64,000 nt of DNA from Rhizobium acidisoli. GTDB taxonomy: Bacteria; Pseudomonadota; Alphaproteobacteria; Rhizobiales; Rhizobiaceae. The notes below the pieces were generated by a model, which was given only the letters and a program-made list of their open reading frames with translations, searched no databases and was not told the origin of the DNA. Location of the stretch: positions 1,426,001 through 1,490,000 of the forward strand of contig NZ_CP034998.1 in NCBI RefSeq assembly GCF_002531755.2, in the 5' to 3' direction. Made by a program: the position numbers and the translations under genes. Below, piece after piece: positions 1 to 9,697 of the stretch (position 1 is the first letter of the stretch; each line of letters begins with the position of its first letter).

Positions 1-461
1 TGCGCCCATCTGAAATCCTCGACCTCCTGCGGTTCGTATTTCAGCAACGAAACGCACTGGATCACCGCGCCGAGATAGATCGAGTTGAGAAGAATCGCCT
101 TCTTTCCGCTGTCGTTGCGAGCGAGGTCGATTTTGGCTTTGGTGTCCGGACTGACCAAGATCGTGACCTTGTCGCCGTAAGGCTCCACGCGCCATTGGTT
201 GTCAGGCACATCGTAATTCTTGACCAGCTGAAATGCCGAGCTGATAGGCTTAAAGGCGTCGCGGTCGACGTAGATCGATTGCGGCACCTCGAGCCCCAGC
301 GCCGCGCCTTCTTCGAAGGCGAACGGGCCTGCGCCGAATTCGGCGTTGATCCACTTGCACGTGAAGTTATCGATATTCGTTCTCGCCACGACGTAGGGGT
401 AGATGAGCACTTCGCCGCGAATCGAACCCGCCGGGAAACTATGGGAGTAGGGTCGGGACAT
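1..461 (-). CDS. Uncharacterised protein, partial at left edge; probable 3' part of a frameshifted gene
   Basis: The frame stays open from an ATG at 461 to the window edge (at least 153 codons). The protein starts MSRPYSHSFPAGSIRGEV and continues with a beta-rich, coding-like sequence. Its 5' end overlaps the preceding 89-residue frame by 23 bp. Translation becomes coding-like exactly where the other frame stops, so I infer the two are halves of one gene separated by a +1 shift in the stretch CCCTACTCCCATAG (about 440-458). I do not recognise the family. Its place after a GHKL ATPase and a DNA methyltransferase suggests a component of the same accessory system. The 3' end lies outside the window. 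Confidence 0.6.
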   Translation of the reverse strand, partial: MSRPYSHSFPAGSIRGEVLIYPYVVARTNIDNFTCKWINAEFGAGPFAFEEGAALGLEVPQSIYVDRDAFKPISSAFQLVKNYDVPDNQWRVEPYGDKVTILVSPDTKAKIDLARNDSGKKAILLNSIYLGAVIQCVSLLKYEPQEVEDFRWA

Positions 462-708
462 CGCTGAGGACAGCCTTCCGGAAGTAGGTGTCACGGCAGG
501 CGAACACCACTGAATAAGCGGCGCGCCCAGCTTCGATCTCCGCCACGATTTCCGGAACCGAGAGCGCGAAGGACACGTGTGCCGTCAGCGTCAGACCGTC
601 GTCCGATTGTGTGAAGTCGACGGTTGCCTGGATGTCTCCGTCAATATAGTCGTCGACCGATGGACGAAGAACGGGGTAGGGGAATGCCCTGAGAAGATCA
701 AATTGCAT
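439..708 (-). CDS. Uncharacterised 89-aa protein, likely 5' fragment of the next (frameshifted) gene
   Basis: Begins MQFDLLRAFPYPVLRPSVDD and overlaps the 3' end of the ATPase gene by 11 bp, as in a translationally coupled operon. It ends abruptly after CRDTYFRKAVLSDVPTLLP at a TAG. The downstream frame then resumes with SFPAGSIRGEVLIYPYVV, which reads as a natural continuation of the same fold. I therefore infer that a single protein of more than 230 residues was split by an indel, although two genuinely separate overlapping genes are possible. No function is recognised. Confidence 0.55.
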   Translation of the reverse strand: MQFDLLRAFPYPVLRPSVDDYIDGDIQATVDFTQSDDGLTLTAHVSFALSVPEIVAEIEAGRAAYSVVFACRDTYFRKAVLSDVPTLLP

Positions 709-2635
709 CTGCTACGACCTTGATCGTGCCGACGAACTCGCGGTCGAGTTCGACCTCGAACATCAGACGTTCCCCCGAAATCATTGGGAGCGAACCGACC
801 ATTCCGGCGGCTACCTTGCCGATCGTCGAACTCACCACGTTAAGTGCTCTGTCGGTATCAGCGCCGGAGTCCTGTAGCACAACTCGTCCCATACCTGTTC
901 TCAGCGGAGTGAAAGCGATTCGACGACGACGTTTGTCGGCGAGGGGAACGGCACGAACATCCCGGACCGGGGCCGAGGAGAACGCTCCGTGTTGCGCGTT
1001 GCCCATTCCGCCCCCGCTGGCGTCGTCTCCACCCGAGCTGTCGTTTGGTTTTGGCTCTCCTACTCCTCCTTCGCCGGGTCCTGCATTTTCGCCTTGTGCA
1101 TCGGCCTTGTCCGGACTGTCGAGGTCGTCGTCGACATCCGCGGCGACCGCATTGGGAGCTGGTAGGTAGCTCGGCGCGCGGATCTTCGACTTCACCTGCC
1201 GCGCGCGAATGACGATCTTGCCCGCAGGGTTTTCATCGCGCTTCTTTCCGTCTCCTTCGTCTTCTTCGTCAGCGAAGAAGTCCGCCAGCTCGTCAAGATT
1301 CGTCACCTCGGTGACAGGGTCCTGGGCGTGGCGCTTTAGCATCTCGCGAACAAAAACCGCGAGTTCCTTGAGCGCTGTCTTACCAGCGCTACGCCTGTCG
1401 GGCGGAAGTCGTTCTGGTTCGAAGGCATCATGGCGTGGCGGCTCCATTCCGCGCAACAGTGCCTGACCCTTGGTGCTGGAACACTCAAGTACGGCAACAA
1501 AGTCTTTGAATTCACCAAAACGCTTTAATCCGGCAAGCTCTTCAGTGATCAGCATGCCGTTTCTCAGCACAGCAACTTTCTTCGGCAGCTTTTCCCCGAC
1601 AAGGATTCGTACTTGGCAATCGCCAAGATGTAGGTTTTGTGAGTTCTCGATGGAGACGCCTTCGCCGCCTTCCAGAGCCTCCAGGTAGCTTAGGATCGTC
1701 CGGAAACGGCCCGCTTCGCCTTCTTGCTCGTCGGCCACCTTTGCCAGTGCCCCGTTGTTCAGCAGTGTCGTCAGGCTTGCCGAATTGATGTCGTGGCTTC
1801 CGTCGATGGAAACTTCTAGTTCGCCGCGTTGGATGGCGCCAAAGAAATTCATGAGGATGTTCGCGGTGAGAACGTTCTGCCAATCCTTCACCGCGTCGAA
1901 GCCGAGGATGCTCAGCGTGGTTCCGGCAAAGCCCGAAATCTCGCCGTCATGCGTTCTTCGGAGCCAGTCAGGCACGTCGTCTGTGAGTGAGGTGATGGGC
2001 ATGCATCCTTCGGTGACGCCCCAAAACCCTGTACCTCTACGCACCTTCTTCTTGTCGAGGTGCGACATGAGGACCGATTTGCCCTGGACATAGTGATGCC
2101 AGCCACCGGCGTCGTCTTTCCATATCGTCGTCACGAAGACCGTACGTAGACCTGAAACCGTGAACGGTGCGAACTTTCCGATGCCGTAGGAGCCAGTTGA
2201 GGTGTCGGCTTTCCGGCTCTGGCCCGTGGCCTTCAGCAGAGCAAAGAAGGGCTGTCCATTTTCACAGGGACCTTTCACGCCGATCGTGTTGGAATCTTCG
2301 ATTTGCAGGACAATAAGATCTTTTTTCTTCAGCAATGCCTGTGCGTTATCGAAGAACTTAACAGCCTTCTCGTTCTGCTCCGCTTTCGCAGACTCAAGGC
2401 ACTTGTCGATCGTCTTCGAGAACCCATCAAAACCCGGGATCTGAGACGGCGGGATCTTTTTGAGCGAAACGCGGATGCGTGCAGGATTTCCGGCTTTTGC
2501 GTCTATCGTGTTTTGAGGAACCTCGCGGCCGAGATGCTGGAACGGATTGCCGCTGAAGTGCTCCATCGCGGAATCGTTAAACCCGTCCCATTGACCCGAT
2601 GCGTCAATTGGAAATTCGAACCCCACCTTCGCCAA
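698..2635 (-). CDS. GHKL-type ATPase (Hsp90/MutL/MORC-like) of a modification-associated system
   Basis: 645 residues. The GHKL nucleotide-binding motifs are visible: the N box REVPQNTIDA (about 37-46, with the Asn and Asp that bind Mg-ATP), the D-x-N-x-x-G element around residue 114 (EDSNTIG), and the glycine-rich lid TGSYGIGKFAPF (about 148-158). A Gly-rich acidic linker near residues 490-560 precedes a beta-rich C-terminal domain. It follows the methyltransferase gene directly (stop and start abut at 2635/2636) and overlaps the next gene. MutL/MORC-like ATPases linked to DNA methylases are known from prokaryotic restriction-type systems, so I infer a role in ATP-dependent DNA surveillance or restriction. 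The effector nuclease, if any, is not in the window. Confidence 0.75.
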   Translation of the reverse strand: MAKVGFEFPIDASGQWDGFNDSAMEHFSGNPFQHLGREVPQNTIDAKAGNPARIRVSLKKIPPSQIPGFDGFSKTIDKCLESAKAEQNEKAVKFFDNAQALLKKKDLIVLQIEDSNTIGVKGPCENGQPFFALLKATGQSRKADTSTGSYGIGKFAPFTVSGLRTVFVTTIWKDDAGGWHHYVQGKSVLMSHLDKKKVRRGTGFWGVTEGCMPITSLTDDVPDWLRRTHDGEISGFAGTTLSILGFDAVKDWQNVLTANILMNFFGAIQRGELEVSIDGSHDINSASLTTLLNNGALAKVADEQEGEAGRFRTILSYLEALEGGEGVSIENSQNLHLGDCQVRILVGEKLPKKVAVLRNGMLITEELAGLKRFGEFKDFVAVLECSSTKGQALLRGMEPPRHDAFEPERLPPDRRSAGKTALKELAVFVREMLKRHAQDPVTEVTNLDELADFFADEEDEGDGKKRDENPAGKIVIRARQVKSKIRAPSYLPAPNAVAADVDDDLDSPDKADAQGENAGPGEGGVGEPKPNDSSGGDDASGGGMGNAQHGAFSSAPVRDVRAVPLADKRRRRIAFTPLRTGMGRVVLQDSGADTDRALNVVSSTIGKVAAGMVGSLPMISGERLMFEVELDREFVGTIKVVADAI

Positions 2636-3625
2636 TTACGACACCCCATTCACAAGCTTGGCTTTTACGCGTTCCGCTAGAAGTTTCGCCACGGGAACAG
2701 CGATCGCGTTTCCAACTTGTGTATAGCGTTTTGCACGTGGCACAACGTCGGGAAACGAAAAATCCTCTGGAAAACCCTGCAATCTTAAGCATTCGTCTTC
2801 AGTAAGCTTTCTCAACCCGTGGCCGTTCATGATGAAAGGCACATTATGGCCGCCGAGACCCATATTCGCCGTCAGTGTCGGGCAAACTCCCGCTTCCTTC
2901 GCCCGCACCTCGTATTTCCGGAGCTGATATAGACGTTCGCGGTCAGTCACAGCTTCGGAAATCATCTTGTAGTAGCGGTTCTCGCTATCGAGATAATATT
3001 CGTCCGCCACGCTCTCATCGAAGCTGATGTAGTCCCTCAGCCGCTTCGGCGTCGCATTTTTCTCGGCTGGAAAGTTGAACCGCCCGCTGTTGAAGTGCTC
3101 CATGGAAAGGGCCACCATGAACAAGCGGGTTCGTTGCTGTGGCAACTCTGTCAGCTCGAAGGCGCTCAGTTCTTGGGCGTTTTCCGGCCGAAACCAGTAA
3201 CCTGCCTTCTGTATGGCGCGTTGAACCTCCAGGAACCATGCTCCACCCTCGCCATACCGGAGGAACGGTGCGTTTTCCAATACGAGAACTTTTGGCTTCC
3301 GGTCCCCGAACTGCTCGATGATCCGAATGATCTCGAAAAACAGGCGACCTCGCGGATCCTCGAAGCCTTTCTTTTCTCCGGCCTGAGAGAAGCTCTGGCA
3401 GGGAAAACCGGCATGAAGAATGTCCACTGGTGACAGCGCATCCTCAACGACATCGATTTCAGACACGCTCTTCGTTATCAGACGAACGTGCGGAAGGTTC
3501 TTCCGGTAGGTTTCCGCCGCATGATCATCGATCTCAACTGCCCAAGAGGATTCGAATCCCGCCTGCTCGAAGCCGAGGCAAAATCCGCCGATTCCCGAGA
3601 ACAAAGCACCGCAAGTTAGCGTCAT
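2636..3625 (-). CDS. DNA (cytosine-5-)-methyltransferase
   Basis: 329 residues, a normal length for a small Dcm/HhaI-type enzyme that transfers a methyl group from S-adenosylmethionine to cytosine C5. Motif I is LFSGIGGFCLGFEQAGF (residues 8-24). Motif IV is GFPCQSFSQAG with catalytic Cys76. Motif VI is ENAP (117-120; usually ENV). Motif VIII is QQRTRLFMVA (163-172), and motif X is GNAIAVPVAKLLAE near the C-terminus. The short region between VIII and IX would hold the target-recognition domain, so specificity cannot be read. It is first in a minus-strand operon with the GHKL ATPase, which points to a modification component of a defence system rather than an orphan regulator. Confidence 0.9.
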   Translation of the reverse strand: MTLTCGALFSGIGGFCLGFEQAGFESSWAVEIDDHAAETYRKNLPHVRLITKSVSEIDVVEDALSPVDILHAGFPCQSFSQAGEKKGFEDPRGRLFFEIIRIIEQFGDRKPKVLVLENAPFLRYGEGGAWFLEVQRAIQKAGYWFRPENAQELSAFELTELPQQRTRLFMVALSMEHFNSGRFNFPAEKNATPKRLRDYISFDESVADEYYLDSENRYYKMISEAVTDRERLYQLRKYEVRAKEAGVCPTLTANMGLGGHNVPFIMNGHGLRKLTEDECLRLQGFPEDFSFPDVVPRAKRYTQVGNAIAVPVAKLLAERVKAKLVNGVS

Positions 3626-4409
3626 TTCCGTACCAATTCTAAGACTCAGAGACGCGCCGGAGCGCGCTTCCTTTTACACCAAGGATCGGCGGTTCGGCAG
3701 CGGGGTCTCGAAAAAAATAAGATTATGCGGGTCCCGGTGGTTTTCGGCCTGTTTGACGGAAAGCGCATTGCATGGCTGAGCTCCAAACTATGGCTCCCCT
3801 TCGCTTCGACCGTTAGAACAGCCGAGATCTACCTTCCTGACGTCAACGCGCTTCCCAACCGGTGCCGAGATGCGCTGGTGACGGCCGAGGAGCGGAAGCC
3901 TATTTCCATTGACGGCTACGCGAGCAGGGTGCACGAGGTGGTGCCGGAATTAGTGAAGGACGCTCACCGTCCGATTCCAGGTGGGACAGCGACGTGCGTC
4001 ACAATTAGCAAACGACTGACGGACGGATGGTTGCTTAGTTCGTGAGTCTCCGAACCGGGGCCCGAAGAATGCGATGACGATGGTATCGTCGGCGTCGCAC
4101 TGGGAACGCGCCTCGAACTCAGCCTAGAACGAACAGGCCGTCAAGGGTATCGGCGCAGAGAGCTTCGAGCGCGGTCGTATCGCGAGTCGCGCACGACAGA
4201 TCACGGACAGCTGGCGACTCATAGCGGTCGATACTGACGAACAAACCCCTGAAGCCATCTTATTCCCCCTTTCGTTCCCGAGGTGATTTTCCGGACGCCA
4301 TCGGCACCCGGAAAGATCTTCGCTGCGAGAGAACCGCCATTGTAGCAAGGATTACGTCAAAATGACAAAGTTCATGTCGTCGCACGCACACGAGGAGTAA
4401 GAAGCCCGC
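3626..4409. other. Gene-poor interval between the methyltransferase module and nrdJ
   Basis: No convincing gene. One plus-strand frame (3725-4045, 106 codons, starting MRVPVVFGLFDGKRIAWL) has a usable ATG, but I recognise no family and see no clear ribosome-binding site. Other frames here look random. The interval probably carries the methyltransferase promoter on the minus strand and marks the edge of the accessory segment. A cryptic gene cannot be excluded. Confidence 0.4.
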
Positions 4410-7400
4410 TCAGCTGCACCCGCTCGTCGCGCCGCACGTGTCGCACTTCTCGCAAGTCCCATTCCGCACCATCGTGAAGTTCTGGCACTCCGAGCACATG
4501 TTGCCGGTATAGCCCTGCATGATCGAGCGCTGGCGGCGTTCGGCTTCCACCTTCTTGGCTTCGGTCTTGGCCGTTGCCGCGTCCGCTGCCGCCTTGTCGG
4601 AGAAGAGGGCGGTGGCGTCGCTGGTGATTTCCTCGGTTACCTCTTCGGCGATCTCTTCGGCCAATTCCTTGGCGCGCTCCTCGTAATCGCGCTTGAAGGC
4701 GACGATTTCCGAGGTGGAGATGGCGACCGTCGGCTCCAGCTTGCGGGCAGCACTGCCGGCAAAGGCAGTTACGGTGCCGGTGGAGGCGGCGCGGGCAGGG
4801 GCCGCGGTGGCGGCACCCTTGGGTTCGCCCGCCTGGCGTTCGCCGCCGGTGCCGGAAACCAGCGTCGGCTTGTAGCCGCGGGTCCAGCCTGTGGAAAGCA
4901 GGTTGGTTTTGCCTTCCTGGATGCCCTTGCCGAGGGCCGTGTTGGAGAAGTCAGACGTATCGACATGGGCGAGGTCATGACGGCCGAGATAGGAGACGGC
5001 CAGCTCGCGGAAGACATAGTCGAGGATCGAGGTGGCGTTCTTGATCGCGTCGTTGCCGATGACCATGCCGGCCGGCTCGAACTTGGTGAAGGTGAAGGCC
5101 TCGACATATTCCTCGAGCGGCACGCCATATTGCAGGCCGAGCGAGATGGCGATGGCGAAATTGTTCATCATCGCACGGAAGGCAGCGCCTTCCTTGTGCA
5201 TGTCGATGAAGATCTCGCCGAGGCGGCCGTCACCGAATTCGCCGGTTCTGAGATATACCTTGTGTCCGCCGACGGCGGCCTTCTGGGTATAGCCCTGGCG
5301 GCGGTTCGGCAGCTTCTCGCGTTCGCGCGAGACGCGTTCGATCACCCGCTCGATGATCTTTTCGGTGACCGTCACGGCCTGTGCTGCGAGCGGCTGCTGG
5401 ATCAGTTCCTCCAGCGCATCCTCATCGCCCTCGTCTTCGATCAGCGAGGCATTGAGCGGCTGCGACAGCTTCGAGCCGTCACGATAGAGCGCATTGGCCT
5501 TGAGGCCGAGCTTCCAGGAGAGCAGGTAGGCGTTCTTGCAATCCTCGACGGTCGCCTCGTTCGGCATGTTGATCGTCTTGGAAATCGCACCGGAGATGAA
5601 GGGCTGGGCAGCCGCCATCATGCGGATATGGCTTTCCACGGAGAGGTAGCGCTTGCCGATCTTGCCGCAGGGGTTGGCGCAATCGAAGACCGGCAGGTGC
5701 TCGGCCTTCAGGAAGGGCGCGCCTTCCAGCGTCATCGCGCCGCAGACATGGATGTTGGCGGCCTCGACGTCCTTCTTCGAGAAGCCGATATGGTCGAGCA
5801 GGCTGAAGCTCATATCGGCCAGCTGTTCGTCGGAAACCTTCAGCGTCTCCTTGAGAAAATCGGCGCCGAGCGTCCACTGGTTGAAGACGAACTTGATGTC
5901 GAAGGCGCTCTTCAGCGCAGCATTGACGGCGTCCACCTTTTCGTCGGTGAAGCCCTTGGTCTTCAGCGTCGACGGGTTGATTGCCGGCGCCTGGTTGAGG
6001 TTGCCATGGCCGACGGCATAGGCTTCGATTTCGGCGATCTGGCTTTCGGAATAGCCGAGCGTGCGCAGCGCGTCGGGCACGGCGCGGTTGATGATCTTGA
6101 AGTAGCCGCCGCCGGCGAGCTTCTTGAACTTGACGAGGGCGAAGTCGGGCTCGATGCCGGTGGTGTCGCAATCCATGACGAGACCGATCGTGCCGGTGGG
6201 CGCGATCACCGACACCTGGGCATTGCGGTAGCCATGCTGTTCGCCAAGCGCGAGCGCCTTGTCCCAGGCTGATTTGGCGTGGGCGGCGAGATCCTGATCC
6301 GGGTTTTCCGAATGGATCAGCGCGACCGGGTCGATCGACAGCGCCTCATAGCCGGAGGTTTCGCCGTAAGCGGCGCGGCGATGGTTGCGGATGACCCTGA
6401 GCATGCTCTCGCGGTTCGGCGCGAAGTTCGGAAAGGGCCCGAGCTCGGCAGCCATTTCGGCGGAGGTCGCATAGCAGATGCCGGTCATGATCGCGGTCAG
6501 CGAACCGGCAATAGCGCGGGCCTCAGTGGAGTCATAGGGAATGCCAGACGACATCAGCAGGCCGCCGATATTGGCGTAGCCGAGGCCGAGCGTGCGGTAT
6601 TCGTAGGAGAGTTCGGCAATGCGCTTCGACGGGAACTGCGCCATCATGACCGAGACTTCGAGCACGACGGTCCACAGGCGAACGGCGTGTTCGTAGTCGG
6701 CAATGTTGATGCGCTTGGTCGCCTTGTCCTTGAACTGCAAGAGGTTCAGCGAGGCGAGGTTGCAGGCCGTGTCGTCGAGGAACATGTATTCCGAGCACGG
6801 GTTCGAGCCGCGGATCGGGCCGCCCGCCGGCGAGGTGTGCCAGTCGTTCATCGTCGTGTTGAAGTGGATGCCAGGATCGGCCGAGGCCCAGGCGGCGTAG
6901 GAAATCGTTTCCCAGAGATCGCGCGCCTTCAGCGTCTTCATCACCCGGCCGTCCTTGCGGGCGGTCAGCTTCCATTCGCCGTCATTTTCGACGGCGCGCA
7001 GGAAATCGTCCTTGATCGAGACGGAGTTGTTGGAGTTCTGGCCGGAGACCGTCAGATAGGCTTCCGAATCCCAATCCGTGTCGTAGGTCTTGAATTCGAG
7101 ATCCTTGTAGCCCTGGCGGGCGAACTGGATGACGCGCTGGACGTAATTTTCAGGAACCTGGTCCTTCTTGGCGGCGCGGATTTCGCGCTTCAGGGCAGGG
7201 TTCTTGGTGGGATCGAAGCAATCGCCGTTGTCGCCGCCGTCGCAATTGACGCAGGCCTTCATGATCGCCTTCAGGTGGCGGGCGACGATCTTCGAACCGG
7301 TGACGAGGGCCGCTACCTTCTGCTCTTCCTTGACCTTCCAGTTGATGTATTCCTCGATATCGGGATGGTCGATATCGACGACCACCATCTTGGCGGCACG

Positions 7401-8225
7401 GCGCGTCGTGCCGCCCGATTTGATAGCGCCCGCGGCGCGGTCGCCGATCTTCAGGAAGCTCATCAGGCCGGAGGAGCGGCCGCCGCCGGAAAGCTTTTCG
7501 CCTTCGCCGCGCAGCATCGAGAAGTTGGAGCCGGTGCCGGAGCCGTATTTGAACAGGCGCGCTTCACGCACCCAGAGGTCCATGATGCCGCCTTCATTGA
7601 CGAGGTCGTCCTCGACCGACTGGATGAAGCAGGCATGCGGCTGCGGATGTTCGTAGGCCGACTTGGATTTGGTCAGCTTGCCGGTGAAGGGGTCGACGTA
7701 GAAATGGCCCTGGCCGGGGCCATCGATGCCGTAGGCCCAATGCAGGCCGGTGTTGAACCACTGCGGCGAATTCGGCGCGACGCGCTGGGTGGCGAGCATA
7801 TAGGCAAGCTCGTCCTTGAAGGCGGCAGCATCTTCTTCCGAAGAGAAATAGCCGCCCTTCCAGCCCCAATAGGTCCAGGTGCCGGCGAGGCGGTCGAAGA
7901 CCTGGCGTGCATCGATCTCGGAGCCGGTCTGCTCATCCTTGGACAGGGTCTTCAGCGCCGCATCGTCGGGAACAGAGCGCCACAGGAAAGAAGGAACGTC
8001 GTTTTCCTCGACCTTCTTCAGCCGGGTGGGGACGCCGGCCTTGCGGAAATACTTCTGCGCCAGAACGTCGGTCGCGACCTGGGAGAACTGGGCGGGAACG
8101 TCGATATTCTCGAGGCGGAACACGATCGAACCATCGGGGTTCTTGATCTCGCTGGTCGCCTTGCGGAATTCGATATCCGCATAGGCGCCTTGGCCGGCCT
8201 TCGTGAAACGACGTTCGATGCGCAT
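4410..8225 (-). CDS. nrdJ: Adenosylcobalamin-dependent (class II) ribonucleoside-diphosphate reductase
   Basis: Reduces ribonucleotides to deoxyribonucleotides using a B12-generated thiyl radical. About 1271 residues from the chosen start, the usual size of alphaproteobacterial NrdJ. Visible elements include an early redox-Cys segment ([17 protein letters not shown]), the active-site NPCSE (in [13 protein letters not shown]), the [15 protein letters not shown] loop and a C-terminal Cys cluster (CSECQNF...[14 protein letters not shown]) that should recycle the active-site disulfide or bind zinc. The start [12 protein letters not shown] is preferred over a GTG 33 bp upstream because GAGGTC precedes it at good spacing. 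Two candidate NrdR boxes lie about 130-170 bp upstream. No B12 riboswitch was recognised. Confidence 0.97.
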   Translation of the reverse strand: MRIERRFTKAGQGAYADIEFRKATSEIKNPDGSIVFRLENIDVPAQFSQVATDVLAQKYFRKAGVPTRLKKVEENDVPSFLWRSVPDDAALKTLSKDEQTGSEIDARQVFDRLAGTWTYWGWKGGYFSSEEDAAAFKDELAYMLATQRVAPNSPQWFNTGLHWAYGIDGPGQGHFYVDPFTGKLTKSKSAYEHPQPHACFIQSVEDDLVNEGGIMDLWVREARLFKYGSGTGSNFSMLRGEGEKLSGGGRSSGLMSFLKIGDRAAGAIKSGGTTRRAAKMVVVDIDHPDIEEYINWKVKEEQKVAALVTGSKIVARHLKAIMKACVNCDGGDNGDCFDPTKNPALKREIRAAKKDQVPENYVQRVIQFARQGYKDLEFKTYDTDWDSEAYLTVSGQNSNNSVSIKDDFLRAVENDGEWKLTARKDGRVMKTLKARDLWETISYAAWASADPGIHFNTTMNDWHTSPAGGPIRGSNPCSEYMFLDDTACNLASLNLLQFKDKATKRINIADYEHAVRLWTVVLEVSVMMAQFPSKRIAELSYEYRTLGLGYANIGGLLMSSGIPYDSTEARAIAGSLTAIMTGICYATSAEMAAELGPFPNFAPNRESMLRVIRNHRRAAYGETSGYEALSIDPVALIHSENPDQDLAAHAKSAWDKALALGEQHGYRNAQVSVIAPTGTIGLVMDCDTTGIEPDFALVKFKKLAGGGYFKIINRAVPDALRTLGYSESQIAEIEAYAVGHGNLNQAPAINPSTLKTKGFTDEKVDAVNAALKSAFDIKFVFNQWTLGADFLKETLKVSDEQLADMSFSLLDHIGFSKKDVEAANIHVCGAMTLEGAPFLKAEHLPVFDCANPCGKIGKRYLSVESHIRMMAAAQPFISGAISKTINMPNEATVEDCKNAYLLSWKLGLKANALYRDGSKLSQPLNASLIEDEGDEDALEELIQQPLAAQAVTVTEKIIERVIERVSREREKLPNRRQGYTQKAAVGGHKVYLRTGEFGDGRLGEIFIDMHKEGAAFRAMMNNFAIAISLGLQYGVPLEEYVEAFTFTKFEPAGMVIGNDAIKNATSILDYVFRELAVSYLGRHDLAHVDTSDFSNTALGKGIQEGKTNLLSTGWTRGYKPTLVSGTGGERQAGEPKGAATAAPARAASTGTVTAFAGSAARKLEPTVAISTSEIVAFKRDYEERAKELAEEIAEEVTEEITSDATALFSDKAAADAATAKTEAKKVEAERRQRSIMQGYTGNMCSECQNFTMVRNGTCEKCDTCGATSGCS

Positions 8226-8352
8226 GGTCTTGACCTCGTGTTGGCGCCCAGTCCCCACGACCGGGGCGCAAAATTCCTATCCGGCGGCACATTGTCGTCG
8301 TGCAGCCAGTCTCGTTTCCGTATTGTCACAGGGGTGTCATCCGGAGATGTCC

Positions 8353-8399
8353 TTCCTGTATCTTGTGGTGATGGTGGCTGCAAACGCTAAATATAGTAT
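8353..8399 (-). promoter_or_regulatory. Candidate pair of NrdR boxes upstream of nrdJ
   Basis: Read on the minus strand, ATACTATATTTAGCGT (8399-8384) matches the published NrdR box consensus acaCwAtATaTwgtgt at 13 of 16 positions, by my count. A weaker site, CCACAAGATACAGGAA (8368-8353), matches about 10 of 16. Their centres are 31 bp apart, three helical turns, which is the spacing described for tandem NrdR sites. NrdR represses RNR genes in many bacteria. Binding here is inferred only. Confidence 0.6.
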
Positions 8400-8628
8400 T
8401 AACAGCTTATTATCGCCAGTCCCGACGTCACTTTTTTTGGAGGCCGAAAATCGCGCAGAGATCCTGTCAGGCCTGACACCGTTGCCGGCACATCGCCCTG
8501 ATTCCGCGTCCTAATTTTCAATAGGGAACCGGTCTCGTTACCTCCGGTCCTGTCGCCGCCGCAACATCAGGGACAGTAAGTTTGAAACGGGTGATTCCGT
8601 CAAGGGCTGGCCGTTAATTGATTGCTAA

Positions 8629-8644
8629 CCACAACATCTTGTGG
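8629..8644. promoter_or_regulatory. Perfect 6-4-6 palindrome, unassigned operator-like site
   Basis: CCACAAcatcTTGTGG has perfect 6-bp arms around 4 bp and shares ATCTTGTGG with the weaker NrdR-like box near nrdJ. It lies about 400 bp upstream of nrdJ and just downstream of the next minus-strand gene. It may be another NrdR-type site or an unrelated operator. The rest of the 8400-8815 interval shows no gene. Confidence 0.35.
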
Positions 8645-8815
8645 ATGCGCCTGTGGAGATTGGGGAAAGCCGGGGAGCCCTGAAATTACAATGGCTTGCA
8701 GGCGCTGCCGGCTAAGGAAAAAGCCGGAACCACAAAAAAGCGTCCTGCGGCAAATCTTGTGATGGCATTTCCCGTGCAAATGCGCATGCCGATTCGGCGT
8801 AGAATTCGGCCCTCT

Positions 8816-9406
8816 TCAGAGCGCATCGATGGCGATGGTGACGGTGGCGACGCCGATCGGCTTGTCCTCTTCGTCAATGACGACGAAGCTCGCCTGCGTT
8901 TCGAGCATCTGGGTCGATTGGTTGCGTTCCGCCCGGTCGATGAAGATCTCTCGAGAGCCGTCGGCGAAGGTTCTGAGGTATTTCTCCTCGTCGCCCTGCC
9001 AGTAGTCGGCGGTGATGGTGCTTTGCCCGACGTTCAGCCCGTGACTGTCGGTGACGAAAAATTCGACGATCGCTCCCTGCGAGGCGTCCTGCCTGGTTTT
9101 CAGGTAAGTCGACACGGATTTGTCGAGCAGCAGCTGCACCATCTGCAGATGGTGCCGGTCGACCTCCGACCGGTAGGTCTCGTCGAGGACCCGCATGTCG
9201 ATTTCGCTGACATCGCCGAATTCCGCATTCTGCTCGGCGATGGCCTTCAGCACCAGCGGTGCTTCCACCATCGGCCGGATTCGCGTCTCGACATAGTCGC
9301 GCACCAGGGGAATATAGGCAGGCTCGGCGCGGGCAGGCGCCTGGAGAAACAGACATGCCGCCAGACCGACGGTTACACCGGCTCCCACATGCACCCATCG
9401 CGCCAT
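8816..9406 (-). CDS. Periplasmic sensor-like protein with signal peptide (possible stand-alone PDC/Cache-type domain)
   Basis: 196 residues from ATG 9406. The first about 26 residues (MARWVHVGAGVTVGLAACLFLQAPARA, cut after ARA) form a clear Sec signal. The mature part (YIPLVRDYVETRIRPMVEAPLVLKAI...) has a long N-terminal helix, then strands such as VEFFVTDSHGLNVGQS and ASFVVIDEEDKPIGVATVTI. This layout resembles extracytoplasmic PDC/Cache domains (helix, PAS-like sheet, paired strands ending ...G.....V.I). No transmembrane signalling domain follows, so it would be a free periplasmic domain. The family call is inferred from pattern only. Start chosen for the signal peptide; a longer upstream frame lacks one. 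Confidence 0.7.
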   Translation of the reverse strand: MARWVHVGAGVTVGLAACLFLQAPARAEPAYIPLVRDYVETRIRPMVEAPLVLKAIAEQNAEFGDVSEIDMRVLDETYRSEVDRHHLQMVQLLLDKSVSTYLKTRQDASQGAIVEFFVTDSHGLNVGQSTITADYWQGDEEKYLRTFADGSREIFIDRAERNQSTQMLETQASFVVIDEEDKPIGVATVTIAIDAL

Positions 9407-9697
9407 CTTGTTTCCCCATGCCCGTATCGTCGCCGCACGCTTTAAGCGCAATTTGATATGATTCGCACGTCGCTTCGTGAATGTCGGCCGGACGTGTGCA
9501 GAGGTTCCCGGCACGACATGCATCAAGCAAAGAACGAAAGCGCGTCGCATCAATCGAATTTGATGCGATGCGCTTTAGTATATGAGCATAAGGTAAAATA
9601 GATGTGTGAATCCCGATAGCGGAATCGCGAAACCCGCAGACAAAATCTGGAACAATTTCAAGTGGTAAATGCGAGGATCACGCGCTCTGATCGGCGA

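Noticed and set aside
4124..4348. 74-codon minus-strand frame between the methyltransferase module and nrdJ
   Set aside because: No ribosome-binding site, no recognisable domain and poor codon bias.
6279..8390. 703-codon plus-strand frame over nrdJ
   Set aside because: Antisense shadow; no domain, composition typical of reverse-strand translation of GC-rich genes.
8226..8700. Cobalamin riboswitch before nrdJ
   Set aside because: I looked for a B12-box-like sequence and folded leader near the nrdJ start and did not find one; NrdR-type sites explain the region better.
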